DNA from: Donghicola eburneus
Lineage (GTDB): Bacteria; Pseudomonadota; Alphaproteobacteria; Rhodobacterales; Rhodobacteraceae
Length of the DNA: 64,000 nt
Assembly: GCF_900115865.1 (NCBI RefSeq)
Contig: NZ_FOXY01000005.1
Coordinates: forward strand, 310,001-374,000
Reading direction: 5' to 3'
A model generated the notes under the pieces. The model worked only from the letters and a program-made list of their open reading frames with translations. It made no database searches and had not been told where the DNA came from. Below, in pieces: positions 18,988 to 28,201 of the stretch. How positions within the stretch are numbered: the first letter of the stretch is position 1; every line of letters starts with the position of its first letter. The position numbers and the translations under genes are program-made.

Positions 18988-19405
18988 CAGAATACCCTTA
19001 GACTTAAAACACGAAAGAAATGGCGTGTTTTCAATCTAGGAGAAGCTTTTGCCTTCTGTCCAGCCACATTCTCGCCACATTGCGACCACACTTGCCCAGA
19101 TTGGGCCCATTTTTGACACAATATGTAAGCTTAGGTTAATTGATGGATCTGCAGCAAAAACGGCTGTGGCGAGTAATTGTTGCGGTTTGAATCTGCTTAA
19201 CCCTGCTGAAAAGGTCATTTTTCGCGGGTTGTCCTAGCATATGACACAATCATCCTAAGGTTGTTCCCGAGCTTTTCTAGAACAGCCAAGAATGGTTAAA
19301 ATATCGTAAACGGAATTCCGGTTAGTCCCGTTATCAGATCGATTTCGCGAAAAAAATTTTCTGAAATGCTATCTTTTTGGCCTTCTTTGCAAGGAAAAGC
19401 CGGAC
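18988..19405. other. AT-rich intergenic region, no gene seen
   Basis: About 420 bases between the winged-helix gene and the tetR gene. No gene is supported. TTAA-N7-TAAA at 19296-19310 is one base from the CtrA consensus TTAA-N7-TTAA, but it is far from any start codon and may be chance in AT-rich DNA. Confidence 0.4.
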
Positions 19406-20020
19406 TCAGTCGTTTCCGATGAGTCCAAGGCCACGCAAATAGATACCGATTCCCGCCTCGAGCAGATCTTCGGGAGAATAGGGCGAGCGTGTGCCGGGGG
19501 TGCCACGGGCGAACAATTCGACGACGCCGTGGCTCATGGCCCAGATATGTGCCGAGAACATGCTGGCTGGCGGACGGCGATCCGCAGGGATGCGTTCGCT
19601 CAGGGCGGTGGCGGCCTGCTCGAGGATACGCTTGGCTTTGGATGCTGCGTCTGCAAGCTCTGGCGAGCGATTAACCGAGATGCCAGATTCAAACATGGCC
19701 ACATAGTGACCGGGGTATTTTTGGGCAAAGGCAAGATAGGCGCGGCCTGTGGCCTCGAACGCGGCGAGCGCGCTGGGTTGGCCGTCGTTATAAGCAAAGG
19801 CCATGACATCCGAGAAGATGATGTAGCCTTGGCGTGCGGCCTCTGCGATCAGGTCTTCGCGCCCTTGGAAATGGCGGTAGACAGCCGCAGGGGTTACACC
19901 AGCGAGCTTTGCTGCCTCGGAAAGCGTAAACCCCGTGGGGCCTTTGTCGCGCACCAATTCGAGCGCGGCATCGACCAAAGCCTGCCGCAGGTTGCCGTGA
20001 TGGTATCCGCGTTTAGACAT
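19406..20020 (-). CDS. TetR/AcrR-family transcriptional regulator
   Basis: 204 residues. The N-terminal DNA-binding domain is clear: [57 protein letters not shown], the TetR helix-turn-helix with the YRHF signature at about residues 44-47. The remaining 140 residues form the helical ligand-binding and dimer domain, ligand unknown. ATG 20020 lies 8 bases inside the end of ppk2, so it is translated from the ppk2 message. Its target could be this same operon, but no operator is seen. Confidence 0.92.
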   Translation of the reverse strand: MSKRGYHHGNLRQALVDAALELVRDKGPTGFTLSEAAKLAGVTPAAVYRHFQGREDLIAEAARQGYIIFSDVMAFAYNDGQPSALAAFEATGRAYLAFAQKYPGHYVAMFESGISVNRSPELADAASKAKRILEQAATALSERIPADRRPPASMFSAHIWAMSHGVVELFARGTPGTRSPYSPEDLLEAGIGIYLRGLGLIGND

Positions 20021-20879
20021 GGAGCAGGTCCGGTCCACCGACAATGTTCGGATCAGGGGATGCGACCACGTCATGGTCTTTGCGGTCGTATTCCAATCCT
20101 GACAGAAGCAGGCGGATCACTTCGATACGGGCGCGGCGCTTGTCATCGCTGCGCACCACATTCCAAGGGCTCAGTTTGGCATGGCTGCGCAGCAGTGTCT
20201 CTTGGATCGCCTCGGAATAAGCATCCCAGCGTTTCAAACCTTCGACGTCGATCCAGCTAAGCTTCCACTGCTTCAGGGGGTCCTGTTCGCGGTCAAGGAA
20301 GCGGCGAAGCTGCTCGGCGCGCCCGACGTTCAGCCAGACCTTGATGACGTGGACACCTTCGTCGACCAACATTTCCTCAAACGGCAGCACCTGACGGAAG
20401 AAATGCTCGCGCTGCACCTCGTCGCAAAAGCCAAAGACCTTTTCCACCACGCCGCGGTTGTACCAACTGCGGTCGAACAGAACGATTTCTCCGCCCGAGG
20501 GCAGTTGTTCAATATAGCGCTGAAAGTACCACTGGGTCGCCTCGGTCTCGGACGGTTTTGACAGAGCGACCACGCGGCAGCCGCGCGGGTTCAGGTTTTC
20601 GCGGATACGCTTGATGGTGCCGCCCTTGCCAGCCGCATCGCGCCCTTCGAAGACGATGGCGATCCGGGCGCCTGTGTCCTTGACCCAGTGCTGCAGCTTG
20701 ACCAGTTCGACCTGCAGGGCGTGGAGCGTGTCCTCGTAGGTGCTCTTGTCGAGCCGGCTGTCATAGGGGTAGGCGCCTAGGATGTCTTTCTTGCCCGCAT
20801 TCTCGATCGCGGCACGCAGATCGGCTGCGGCCTCGGACTCGTAGAATTCGGTGATCGCACCGTCGAAGGGCAAGTTCAT
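20013..20879 (-). CDS. ppk2: Polyphosphate kinase 2
   Basis: PPK2-family kinase that moves phosphate between polyphosphate and nucleoside diphosphates or monophosphates. 288 residues, one-domain form. Walker A is [15 protein letters not shown] (about residues 79-93), Walker [18 protein letters not shown], followed by the lid region [15 protein letters not shown]. The one-domain length suggests the class that phosphorylates NDPs with polyphosphate, but class cannot be fixed by eye. GAGGTG precedes ATG 20879. It is 33 bases downstream of the alpha/beta hydrolase gene and overlaps tetR. Confidence 0.93.
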   Translation of the reverse strand: MNLPFDGAITEFYESEAAADLRAAIENAGKKDILGAYPYDSRLDKSTYEDTLHALQVELVKLQHWVKDTGARIAIVFEGRDAAGKGGTIKRIRENLNPRGCRVVALSKPSETEATQWYFQRYIEQLPSGGEIVLFDRSWYNRGVVEKVFGFCDEVQREHFFRQVLPFEEMLVDEGVHVIKVWLNVGRAEQLRRFLDREQDPLKQWKLSWIDVEGLKRWDAYSEAIQETLLRSHAKLSPWNVVRSDDKRRARIEVIRLLLSGLEYDRKDHDVVASPDPNIVGGPDLLHV

Positions 20880-20911
20880 AGGGGCACCTCTTTTTCCACC
20901 TTTATGGGCGG

Positions 20912-21916
20912 TTAGGGCGTTGGGTGCAATCCGGCGCGGGCGGCGGCGCGGTCAATCGCAGCTTCGACATCATCTTGGGCAACATGGTGGGGCATGTGGC
21001 CGATACCGGGCAAAAGCACGAGGTTGGCGTTCGGGATTTGGCGTGACAGCGGGATCGCGTGGATGGTGGCTGGCACGGTGCCGTCAGCCTCGCCGTGCAG
21101 GATCTCGACCGGCATGGGGAGATCGGAATAGAGCGGGACCATCTGCGCCAGTTGCGGCTTGAGGCTGGTGACCTGACGGGCATTGGCCCGCAGACTGTCG
21201 CGGCGTAGGGCAAGGCTGGCGCCGATGTAATCCGCATAGCCAGCGGGCGCAGATTGCGGGGTAAAGACGCCATCCACCATAGTTTCCAGCGTCTTGTCGC
21301 TGAGAAGGGCCGAGACCAAGGGGACTGCGAGGCGCCCGCCAAGGCTGCTGTTCGGGACGGAATAGCTGGCACCGAGCCCCCCGGGCCACGGATTGGATGC
21401 ACCGGACAGAACGACCAGCGCTGCCGTGTCTTGTGGCCGTTCAAGCCCCCACGCCAACGCCACCGCACCGCCAAAGCTGTGGCCAAGCACAACAGGGTCC
21501 GCCACGCCAATCTTGTCAGCGGCCAGTTGCAGCATGCGGGCTTGTTCGCGCACGGGCTCTGCGCCGTTGTTCGCAGCAGTGTCATACGCGGGATCGGCGC
21601 GGTCGGTGTAGCCCATGCCGGGTCTGTCAAACGCGATCACGCGGTAGCGGTCGGTCAGGCGATCCACAAGACTATAGGTAAAGTCCCGCAGGTTGCCGCT
21701 GGCACCGTGGATCAAGACCAGATCAGGGCCCGAGCCTTCGACAAAGGCGTGGACGCGGCGTCCATCATCCAATTCAACGAACTCTCCTAGGGGCGGAGTG
21801 TTCGCCTCGGCCATGGCTTCGCGCTCGGACGCGCGGCGGTCGATCACCGCGCAGCCAGTCGCCGCTGTCAATCCAGCAAGGGCAATAACCTTAAAGGCCA
21901 ATTTTCTCCAACTCAT
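20912..21916 (-). CDS. Alpha/beta hydrolase, probably membrane- or lipid-anchored
   Basis: 334 residues. The N-terminus ([20 protein letters not shown]) is a hydrophobic export signal with a possible but non-ideal lipobox ending at Cys22. The hydrolase fold follows: [12 protein letters not shown] (oxyanion loop), nucleophile Ser in [12 protein letters not shown], an acid in HGEADGTVP, and His in GIGHMPHH. Substrate unknown. It overlaps the end of metA by 26 bases and so is expressed with it; a metabolic link to methionine synthesis is not implied by the sequence. Confidence 0.85.
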   Translation of the reverse strand: MSWRKLAFKVIALAGLTAATGCAVIDRRASEREAMAEANTPPLGEFVELDDGRRVHAFVEGSGPDLVLIHGASGNLRDFTYSLVDRLTDRYRVIAFDRPGMGYTDRADPAYDTAANNGAEPVREQARMLQLAADKIGVADPVVLGHSFGGAVALAWGLERPQDTAALVVLSGASNPWPGGLGASYSVPNSSLGGRLAVPLVSALLSDKTLETMVDGVFTPQSAPAGYADYIGASLALRRDSLRANARQVTSLKPQLAQMVPLYSDLPMPVEILHGEADGTVPATIHAIPLSRQIPNANLVLLPGIGHMPHHVAQDDVEAAIDRAAARAGLHPTP

Positions 21917-22814
21917 AGGGCGTCGTCTGATAAATCTGGTTTATCCAATTCCCATATAGAAGGTGCGCGTGACTTCTCCAGCGATTGAGCGGCTTTTTCG
22001 ACGGATCGTCATCGGGATAGTAGTTTTCCGGCACGTTGATCGGCTTGCCGGCTTCGACGTCGCGGTCGTATTCCTCTTTCAGCGTGTTGTCGTCGTATTC
22101 AAAGTGATTGAACACGTAGAGCGCGCGATGTTTGGGGTCCTCGACCAGACAGGGGCCTGACGCGTCGCTGGCGATCAGGGTCGTCAGGTCCGGGTGCTGG
22201 TCCAGATCGGTCTGGCGGATTTCGGTCCAGCGGCTAACCGGCACGAGCACGTCATCCGAGAACCCGCGCAGATAAGGTGAGGCGGGAGCCAGATTGCGGT
22301 GGCGGAAACAGCCAAAGCATTTCGCGTCCAAGAGGTGCTTGGGCACGCCGTGGAAGTAGTTGATCATCGCCATGCCACCCCAGCACACGCCAAAGGTCGA
22401 ATGCACGTGGTCTTGGGTCCAGTCAAAGACCTGACACAGCTCTTCCCAGTAGGTCACGTCATTGAAATCCAGATGCTCGATGGGCGCGCCAGTGATGATC
22501 AGGCCGTCAAACTTCTCGCCGCTGGCCTTCACCTCCTCGAATGGGCGGTAAAAGCTTTCCATATGTTCGGCAGCTGTGTTCTTGGTCTGATGCTCGCTCA
22601 TGCGGATGAGCGTAAATTCGATCTGCAGAGGGGTCGCACCGATCAGGCGGGCGAACTGGTTCTCTGTCTGGATCTTTTTCGGCATCAGGTTCAGCAGCGC
22701 GATCTTGATCGGGCGGATGTCCTGACGGGCTGCCTGATCGTCTGCCATGACCATAACACCCTCTTTGGATAGGACATCATAGGCGGGCAGGTCGGAGGGC
22801 AGCTTGATAGGCAT
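21891..22814 (-). CDS. metA: Homoserine O-acyltransferase MetA, predicted acetyl-CoA type
   Basis: Activates homoserine for methionine synthesis. 307 residues. MetA-family marks: [22 protein letters not shown] at about 33-54, nucleophile Cys144 in FGVCWGGMA, and the His/Glu pair in NHFEYD. The residue matching E. coli Gly111 is Glu113 here (GAPIEHL); Glu at this place is known to favour acetyl-CoA over succinyl-CoA, so the product is probably O-acetylhomoserine. No SAM-II-like riboswitch pattern is seen upstream. The ribosome site GGAGG-type lies in CCTCCA on the complement. It is followed by the overlapping hydrolase gene. Confidence 0.95.
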   Translation of the reverse strand: MPIKLPSDLPAYDVLSKEGVMVMADDQAARQDIRPIKIALLNLMPKKIQTENQFARLIGATPLQIEFTLIRMSEHQTKNTAAEHMESFYRPFEEVKASGEKFDGLIITGAPIEHLDFNDVTYWEELCQVFDWTQDHVHSTFGVCWGGMAMINYFHGVPKHLLDAKCFGCFRHRNLAPASPYLRGFSDDVLVPVSRWTEIRQTDLDQHPDLTTLIASDASGPCLVEDPKHRALYVFNHFEYDDNTLKEEYDRDVEAGKPINVPENYYPDDDPSKKPLNRWRSHAHLLYGNWINQIYQTTPYELEKIGL

Positions 22815-22861
22815 TGGAGGATTTCCGCTTTATTGGATAGGCATCCTAGATAGTCTTAAGT

Positions 22862-22885
22862 AACGGCAGACTCAAGCCTGCCGTT
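22862..22885 (-). terminator. Hairpin spanning the ATPase stop codon, upstream of metA
   Basis: AACGGCAG and CTGCCGTT form an 8-base stem around an 8-base loop. There is no T-run on either side, so it is a poor intrinsic terminator. It may be an attenuating or mRNA-stabilising hairpin between the ATPase gene and metA. Confidence 0.35.
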
Positions 22886-23732
22886 TAATCGCTTTTGCGA
22901 TCAAAGCGTCGAAATCTGCGGGGGTTTTGACCTGCATGACTTCCTCGGCTTTGATGGTGACACCCCATTTGGCCATCGCCGCATAGCGCGGCTGTCGGTG
23001 CGCCAGCGCCTGCGCGTAGGTCCAACGAACAAAGGCGTCGGGGTTCACCTGCTCCTGCGTCTGGCCGTTCGTTTCGAGGTACTCGCCCCATTTGGCGGTC
23101 AGGAACTCGGGCATGTAGTACATCGGCTTTGGTGCGCGGTCGAAGCGGCGGCAGAGTTCTGCGGTGTGGGCGTCACTACCTTCGATCCAAATCAGCAGGG
23201 TGTCTTCGGACAGGGCCTTCATCACCGGATCGTCGGGGTCGTTGGGATCGACCACCTCGCAAATAGAGCCACCGCTGTCACAAATGAAGTTGTCGTAGCC
23301 GTAGAGCCCCTTGGCCCGCTCGCAGAAATAAGGCGTGTCCAGCAGGGCCGCGATTTCGGCGGTGCGGTGCTGGTCCTGACGGCGGCGATATTCGGCAAAG
23401 GGCAGGCCGCCTTGATCGGGGTTGCCTGGTTTGCCCAGGTAGGTGGACAGCGGCGCCAGATTTTCAAAGGTGATGTTCGAGCCGATAAAGATCGAGTCCG
23501 ACATCAAGAGTTCGCGCAGGGTCGGATGCTGCATCGCCAGACGTTTGTATTCGTCGGTGATGTATTCGCCCATGTACCGCGTGCCGATTCGGTAATCGAT
23601 CGAGTAGTGAAACCAGCCCGCATCGTGACGCAGCATATTGGCCAGAAAGGTTTTTCCCAAACCGGACATTCCGAACAGGGTGATGCGTTTGGAGGCGGCG
23701 GTCAGCCAACTGTCGGCGGTGGGATATAACAT
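22872..23732 (-). CDS. P-loop ATPase of unknown function
   Basis: 286 residues. The N-terminus SKRITLFGMSGLGKTFLANML is a clear Walker A P-loop (GMSGLGKT, about residues 21-28). Other striking segments are YGYDNFICDSGGSICEVVDP and DTLLIWIEGSDAHTAELCRRF, which could hold the Walker B acid and sensor positions. The fold is kinase- or ATPase-like and cytoplasmic, with no membrane segment. I do not recognise a characterised family. It sits 57 bases upstream of metA on the same strand and downstream of the terminated fadL gene, so it likely leads the metA operon. Confidence 0.8.
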   Translation of the reverse strand: MLYPTADSWLTAASKRITLFGMSGLGKTFLANMLRHDAGWFHYSIDYRIGTRYMGEYITDEYKRLAMQHPTLRELLMSDSIFIGSNITFENLAPLSTYLGKPGNPDQGGLPFAEYRRRQDQHRTAEIAALLDTPYFCERAKGLYGYDNFICDSGGSICEVVDPNDPDDPVMKALSEDTLLIWIEGSDAHTAELCRRFDRAPKPMYYMPEFLTAKWGEYLETNGQTQEQVNPDAFVRWTYAQALAHRQPRYAAMAKWGVTIKAEEVMQVKTPADFDALIAKAIKRQA

Positions 23733-23811
23733 GAAAAAGGCTCGGTCTAAGGGCGTTTATGCTGTGTTATCGCCCCCTTAGGGTGCGGTCAAATGCACCG
23801 TGGCGATCCAG

Positions 23812-23845
23812 CAAAAAGAAACGCCCCGCACGGGGTGTGCAGGGC
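23812..23845 (-). terminator. Terminator of the FadL-type porin gene
   Basis: On the minus strand GCCCTGCAC pairs with GTGCGGGGC (one T-G wobble) across ACCCC and is followed by GTTTCTTTTT. It lies about 25 bases after the fadL-like stop codon. Confidence 0.85.
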
Positions 23846-23869
23846 GCTCTGTCTGATCTGGTGGGCAGA

Positions 23870-25048
23870 TCAGAAGGTGTAGGACAGCTTGATGCCTGCG
23901 CCGAAGACGGTGTTCCCGTCAAAGGTCGCACGGGTCGCGTTGCGGGCGTAGCCTTTGGCATCGCCGACCTGACGCCAGCTTGCGCCGCCCGACAGCTCGA
24001 AGCCATTGTCAAAGGTGTATGCGCCGCCAAGGGTCACCGACGTGTAGCCGTTGGTTGGGGCCAAGGGCGACACCTCGTCATCTCCGCCTGCCTCGTACGA
24101 AATCGCGGCCAGTGCCGAGAAGTTCGGCGAGAAGCGACGGCCAACACCCAGAGTATAGGTGTACGTATCTTCTAGGCTGACCAGCTCAGACGAGAGCAGA
24201 TCCGCATAAACGCCAAACACCGAGTGCTCGACCCAGCGGACAGAGCCAAAAACCAGCGTGTCTTCTGCTACGCCAGACTGGAACTCGAGGTTCCAAGACT
24301 TGGGTGTCTTTACGTCTTGGCTGCCGTTTTGGGTGACTTCCGTTGTCGCCACGGTCCCGCCGCCCGGTGCGAGCACAACGTTCGCAGGCAGCGTTTCCTT
24401 GGTGTCCATCTTGTGGGTGATTTCCGAGTTGAAGCTCAGAGCAACACGCAGCGCGATGTCAGGAATTTCATAGGCCGCGCCAACTGTGTAGCCGGTGCCT
24501 ACGGTGTCCTGAAGTTCAATGTTATAGCCAGAGGCGCCTGCCGCGACAGGGGTGCCAGTGGGCAGGACCTGCAGCGTGCCGCCATAAGTGGTCCCGTCCA
24601 GCGTGATATCGCCGGAGGCTTTCTGACGGCGCAGCCCGCCAAAGACGCTTGCATTCTCGTTGACCTGATACTTCAGCAAAAAGGTCTGCGCTTCGACTTC
24701 GGCAAAGGCTTTGGTGCCACCAAGTTCGGTCGTTGCAGAATTGCCGCCGTATTCAATATCAGCACCGAACGGTTGGTCCAGAATGATGCCGAACGACAAA
24801 CGGTCGTTTATGTCTATCTTGGCGCGGAATTCTTTCTGCGAGAAATCATTCGCGACATCATCGTAATCGTAACCGGTCGTTTCACCTTCGCCACTGACGC
24901 TCGGGCGCACAGTGCCAAGACCCAGCTCGACATAGTTGCCCTTTTTGAACAGGACGGAATTGGTTTGGTTGGTGCGTTCAATGCCGCCTGCAGCCACCGT
25001 GGTGCCCAGAACAGCAAGTATTGCACTACTTACTAGTGTCTTATTCAT
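23870..25048 (-). CDS. FadL/OMPP1-type outer-membrane transporter
   Basis: 392-residue outer-membrane beta-barrel. A Sec signal peptide MNKTLVSSAILAVLGTTVAA (cleavage near residue 20) leads into GGIERTNQTNSVLF, the alternative N-terminus of FadL-type proteins whose first residues plug the barrel. Alternating hydrophobic strands fill the rest, and the chain ends in SYTF, the terminal Phe recognised by the BAM complex. Relatives import long-chain fatty acids or other hydrophobic compounds. It is a single-gene unit with its own terminator and a palindromic operator candidate upstream. Confidence 0.9.
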   Translation of the reverse strand: MNKTLVSSAILAVLGTTVAAGGIERTNQTNSVLFKKGNYVELGLGTVRPSVSGEGETTGYDYDDVANDFSQKEFRAKIDINDRLSFGIILDQPFGADIEYGGNSATTELGGTKAFAEVEAQTFLLKYQVNENASVFGGLRRQKASGDITLDGTTYGGTLQVLPTGTPVAAGASGYNIELQDTVGTGYTVGAAYEIPDIALRVALSFNSEITHKMDTKETLPANVVLAPGGGTVATTEVTQNGSQDVKTPKSWNLEFQSGVAEDTLVFGSVRWVEHSVFGVYADLLSSELVSLEDTYTYTLGVGRRFSPNFSALAAISYEAGGDDEVSPLAPTNGYTSVTLGGAYTFDNGFELSGGASWRQVGDAKGYARNATRATFDGNTVFGAGIKLSYTF

Positions 25049-25126
25049 GGATCCTCATCCCTGTTTCCTTCTCCCCAAGGTAATCCGAGCCTACGGGTCC
25101 CCTTGGCGAGCGGTCAATCTTTGCCC

Positions 25127-25140
25127 TTACGTTAACGTGA
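25127..25140 (-). promoter_or_regulatory. Candidate operator upstream of the FadL-type gene
   Basis: TTACGTTAACGTGA contains the perfect palindrome ACGTTAACGT (25129-25138). A related GTAACGTAAC stands at 25152-25161. It lies about 80 bases before the fadL start on the minus strand. The pattern resembles sites of MerR-type regulators of acyl-CoA and branched-chain amino acid breakdown (LiuR-like), an inference only. Confidence 0.4.
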
Positions 25141-25165
25141 CCACTGTGGCCGTAACGTAACTTCG

Positions 25166-26026
25166 TCAGCTCTTCCGCGTCTCTATTCGGATGTTTGCAT
25201 AGTTTGCGGTAATAATGATTAGCGCACCTAACGAAACGTAAACATCAAGGACTTCGGAATACATCAATGCTCCTATTGCAGCAATAAGGGGTAGCCGAAG
25301 GAAATCTATGGGCATCACAATGGATGCTGGCGCGAGGGAAAGCGCGGTGGTCAGGCAGAAATGCGCGGTCACGCCGCAAATCGCGATGACCGTGACCAGC
25401 GGCAAGTTCGCGGCCGTCGGGACAGCGATATCCAAATCGATCCCCGCACAAATCAGACCGAAAACGAACTGCATGCCAGTGAGCCAGAACATGATGGACG
25501 TGATTCTCTCGGTCCGGGTCAGCAAGCGGGTGGTGACCGCTGACGCTGCAAAGCCGATGGCGGCCAGCGCAGGGGTCAGCTGGGCCCAGCCAATCGCGTT
25601 CACTCCGGGGCGGGTGATGACCAGAATACCGACAAAGCCCGCGATGCCCGCAATGACGCGGTTCTTGGTGAGCCGTTCGTTCAGGATGATCGCCGACATC
25701 AGCAAGGCCCAAAGCGGCGCACTGAATTCAATCGCGAAGACCTGCGCCAAGGGCACCACCGTGATCGCAAAGAACCACAGGTTTTGCGCGGTGAAATGGC
25801 AGAGATTCCGGACCAGATGCAGGGGCAGGCGGTCGGTTTTAATGTCGCCGCGGGTGCCCGCAAGGCTCGCCACTGCCAAGACAATTAGGAAGCCGATCAG
25901 GCTGCGGTAGAGCATGATCTCGAACGTATCAAGATTTGTGCTGACTTCGCGGCCGGCGATCGCCATGGCGCTAAAGGACAGGATGGCGCCGCTCATCCAG
26001 AGGCAACCGCGCAGAACCGGTGACAC
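25166..26026 (-). CDS. EamA/DMT-family transporter
   Basis: 286-residue inner-membrane protein with ten predicted hydrophobic segments in two EamA repeats, the second starting near the RPGVNAIGW loop at mid-length. The family exports small metabolites such as amino acids or nucleosides; the substrate is unknown. The start is judged by the ribosome site: AGGAG lies 9 bases before GTG 26026 but only 3 bases before the in-frame TTG 26032, so GTG is preferred. It stands alone between fadL and the DUF218 gene. Confidence 0.88.
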   Translation of the reverse strand: MSPVLRGCLWMSGAILSFSAMAIAGREVSTNLDTFEIMLYRSLIGFLIVLAVASLAGTRGDIKTDRLPLHLVRNLCHFTAQNLWFFAITVVPLAQVFAIEFSAPLWALLMSAIILNERLTKNRVIAGIAGFVGILVITRPGVNAIGWAQLTPALAAIGFAASAVTTRLLTRTERITSIMFWLTGMQFVFGLICAGIDLDIAVPTAANLPLVTVIAICGVTAHFCLTTALSLAPASIVMPIDFLRLPLIAAIGALMYSEVLDVYVSLGALIIITANYANIRIETRKS

Positions 26027-26108
26027 GTGCAAGTGCTCCTATAAGTTGGGGCAGGGTGTCCGGCATCTTTGCGCGCGGAGCGCGAAAGTAAAGTGTTGTG
26101 TGTTGGGG

Positions 26109-26759
26109 TTAGTGCAAGAACGCTCCGCCCAATTGTGGTGTCGCGCCAATCAGATCGGCCGCACTCCAGACTGTGGCGCGGCCCAGATTGAACCAAAAGG
26201 CCAACGCCTCTCGAACCACGAGGCGGGCGCTCATCTCGACACCGTCGGGGCGAAGGGTGCTGCTTTTGCAGACGCCCTCAACCGGCACGCCAGCCCAAGC
26301 AAAGCTTAGCGCCGCACGCCACAGGTGATAGCCATCGCTGACGAGGAGGACGTCTTTGCTGTCCTGAATGAATCGTGCAGAGTTGCGGGCGTTCTGAAGG
26401 GTCGAGCGGGAATTATCCTCGATTGTGATGGCGCTGGCGGGGACGCCTGCAGCCTCTGCCCGTGCGGCCATCTGGATCGCGGCAGCTGTGTGCACGCGGT
26501 TGTCGCTGACCCCGCCCGTCATGTGGAGATGGGGCGCAAGTCCCCGTTCGAACAGATCGATGGCCGCGTCCGTGCGCATTGCCGTATCGGGTCCCAGTAC
26601 ACCATGATCGCCAAGGCTGCCGCTGAGCACAACGATGGTGTCGTAGCGTGTGCTACCATCCAGCGCAAAGCAATCTCGGCTGAGCAGGGCAGACCCAAGC
26701 GCAACGCCTAGCCCGATCAGAGCGCAATAGGTGAACAGGCTAAAAAGGCGTCGCAGCAT
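26109..26759 (-). CDS. DUF218 (YdcF/SanA-type) membrane protein
   Basis: 216 residues. One N-terminal hydrophobic segment (LFTYCALIGLGVALGSALL) anchors a DUF218 domain: DTIVVLSGSLGDHG, RTDAAIDLFERGLAPHLHMTGG, ITIEDNSRSTLQNARNSARFI and VLLVSDGYHLWRAALSF. The pattern of V-L-G...TGG...E-x-x-S-x-S-T-x-x-N matches ElyC/SanA/YdcF proteins, which influence envelope integrity; the biochemical activity of the family is poorly known. Single gene. Confidence 0.88.
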   Translation of the reverse strand: MLRRLFSLFTYCALIGLGVALGSALLSRDCFALDGSTRYDTIVVLSGSLGDHGVLGPDTAMRTDAAIDLFERGLAPHLHMTGGVSDNRVHTAAAIQMAARAEAAGVPASAITIEDNSRSTLQNARNSARFIQDSKDVLLVSDGYHLWRAALSFAWAGVPVEGVCKSSTLRPDGVEMSARLVVREALAFWFNLGRATVWSAADLIGATPQLGGAFLH

Positions 26760-26851
26760 AGGGTGTTCAAAATCAAGGTGACCAGTATCCGGATATCTCT
26801 AACCGGAGAATGGATCAGTATTGTGACCAAATTCTTGCCAATCACGGCATG

Positions 26852-26882
26852 AAAAAGCCCGCCCCGAATGGCTCGGGACGGG
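26852..26882 (-). terminator. Terminator of the carbamoyltransferase/SGNH operon
   Basis: On the minus strand CCCGTCCCGA pairs with TCGGGGCGGG across a 5-base loop (one mismatch) and is followed by CTTTTT. It lies 57 bases after the SGNH hydrolase stop. Confidence 0.88.
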
Positions 26883-26938
26883 TTCCGGATATCTAAGAGC
26901 GGGAGCGCCCCAGCGTAAAGCGATAAATGGTCGGCGCC

Positions 26939-28201
26939 TTACTGGTTTGCGGCCGCCGTGGTCTGGGTTCCGCCACACATCTGGACCACATCGTCGCGGA
27001 TCATTCTGCTGAATTTCACCGAGCCCTGGTCGTTGAAGTGGCCGTTGTCTGCAAAATCTTCGTCCGAGAAGGCGTCGATATCGGGATAAATGAATCCCGC
27101 TCCGACGTCAGGCGCCAAATTGCCCACGAACTTATTAAAGCGATCCTGCAGCTGCCACGTGTCCCCGTCATAGACAAAGGGCAGCCAGCCGTAGATCCGT
27201 GTGGGATCTGTCAGGCGGGCTCGGTTCAGCATCTGCGCCACGAACACCGTCTTGATGCCCCGCGACTCGTTGATGGCGGCAATGCTGCGCACGTTGCGTT
27301 CTGCCACGCGGAACAGATCGTCATCGGCGGTCACGTCCTTGCCCACGGTGCCCTGAGCCTGCGGGAACGGCAGTTCATTGCGCATGAAGTACGCGGCCAA
27401 CAAGTTTAGCGTCGGAGAGGGCGAGCCCAGACTGAAGCGGATTTTCTGCGCCCCGTATTGGGACAACAGGTGAAAGTCCGCATAGCCGTTGTCCAGCTTG
27501 TCAAAGCCGTAGTCGCGGATGTCGTTCCAACCCATGTAGTAGACAGCACAGAACGGCTCGGTCCCCGCGCGATCTTCGTAGAAGGTCGTTTGAACCACAT
27601 GCTCGCTGCTGGAATAGCCCGGGACGCCGTTATTCGAAACCGAATATTCGGGGATCAGGGTGTCCAGTTGGCTGACCCATGTCGCGGCATCGCTGCTGAC
27701 GCCAAGGTCATAGGTCGAAGACCCGCCGAACACAGCGACGTGTGGTTTTGCCGGATCAAAGGGCAGCGCGTTATTCCGCAGATGGTTCGCATTATGCGAC
27801 ACGGTCGGCGCGCTGTAATTCGCCACGGGCAAAGAGGCCAGAAGCGGGTGGAACTGATACCGGTCGCCTTCTTCGACAGGGAAGGTGGTCTCCATCCGTG
27901 TGGGGACGCCCGCCATCGCCAAGGCAAGAGGAATGTATCCCACTGCCAGTTCGACAAACAGGAACATCGACAGAACGGCGGACACCATGTGCCAGCTTTT
28001 GAACGAAGCCAGCAGAGCGAGCCCTGCCAGCACCATCAGGTAAACCTGCGCGTAGAACAGAACCTGTTCTCCGATTCCGACAAGTCGGAACAGCATCATC
28101 ACCAGAACAACAAAAGCGAGCATCAAAGCGATGAAGGAGCCGATGAACCCTTTGTATTGGTTCTCTTTCTCGCTCCCCCAAGTCTTCTCAATCCAGCTCA
28201 T
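26939..28201 (-). CDS. Membrane-anchored SGNH/GDSL hydrolase
   Basis: 420 residues. After a short cytoplasmic N-terminus come three hydrophobic segments (within about residues 18-105), then an SGNH-hydrolase domain: block I VAVFGGSSTYDLG with the catalytic Ser, YYMGWNDIRDYG for the Asn block, and DNGHFNDQGSVKFS with the Asp-x-x-His pair. Such proteins remove or transfer acyl groups on glycans outside the membrane. ATG 28201 overlaps the end of the carbamoyltransferase gene by 14 bases, a tight coupling. It is the last gene of the quartet and is followed by a terminator. Confidence 0.87.
   Translation of the reverse strand: MSWIEKTWGSEKENQYKGFIGSFIALMLAFVVLVMMLFRLVGIGEQVLFYAQVYLMVLAGLALLASFKSWHMVSAVLSMFLFVELAVGYIPLALAMAGVPTRMETTFPVEEGDRYQFHPLLASLPVANYSAPTVSHNANHLRNNALPFDPAKPHVAVFGGSSTYDLGVSSDAATWVSQLDTLIPEYSVSNNGVPGYSSSEHVVQTTFYEDRAGTEPFCAVYYMGWNDIRDYGFDKLDNGYADFHLLSQYGAQKIRFSLGSPSPTLNLLAAYFMRNELPFPQAQGTVGKDVTADDDLFRVAERNVRSIAAINESRGIKTVFVAQMLNRARLTDPTRIYGWLPFVYDGDTWQLQDRFNKFVGNLAPDVGAGFIYPDIDAFSDEDFADNGHFNDQGSVKFSRMIRDDVVQMCGGTQTTAAANQ

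Noticed and set aside
22815-22871. SAM riboswitch upstream of metA
   Set aside because: Only 57 bases separate metA from the preceding stop, and the sequence shows none of the SAM-II pattern known before metA in other alphaproteobacteria.
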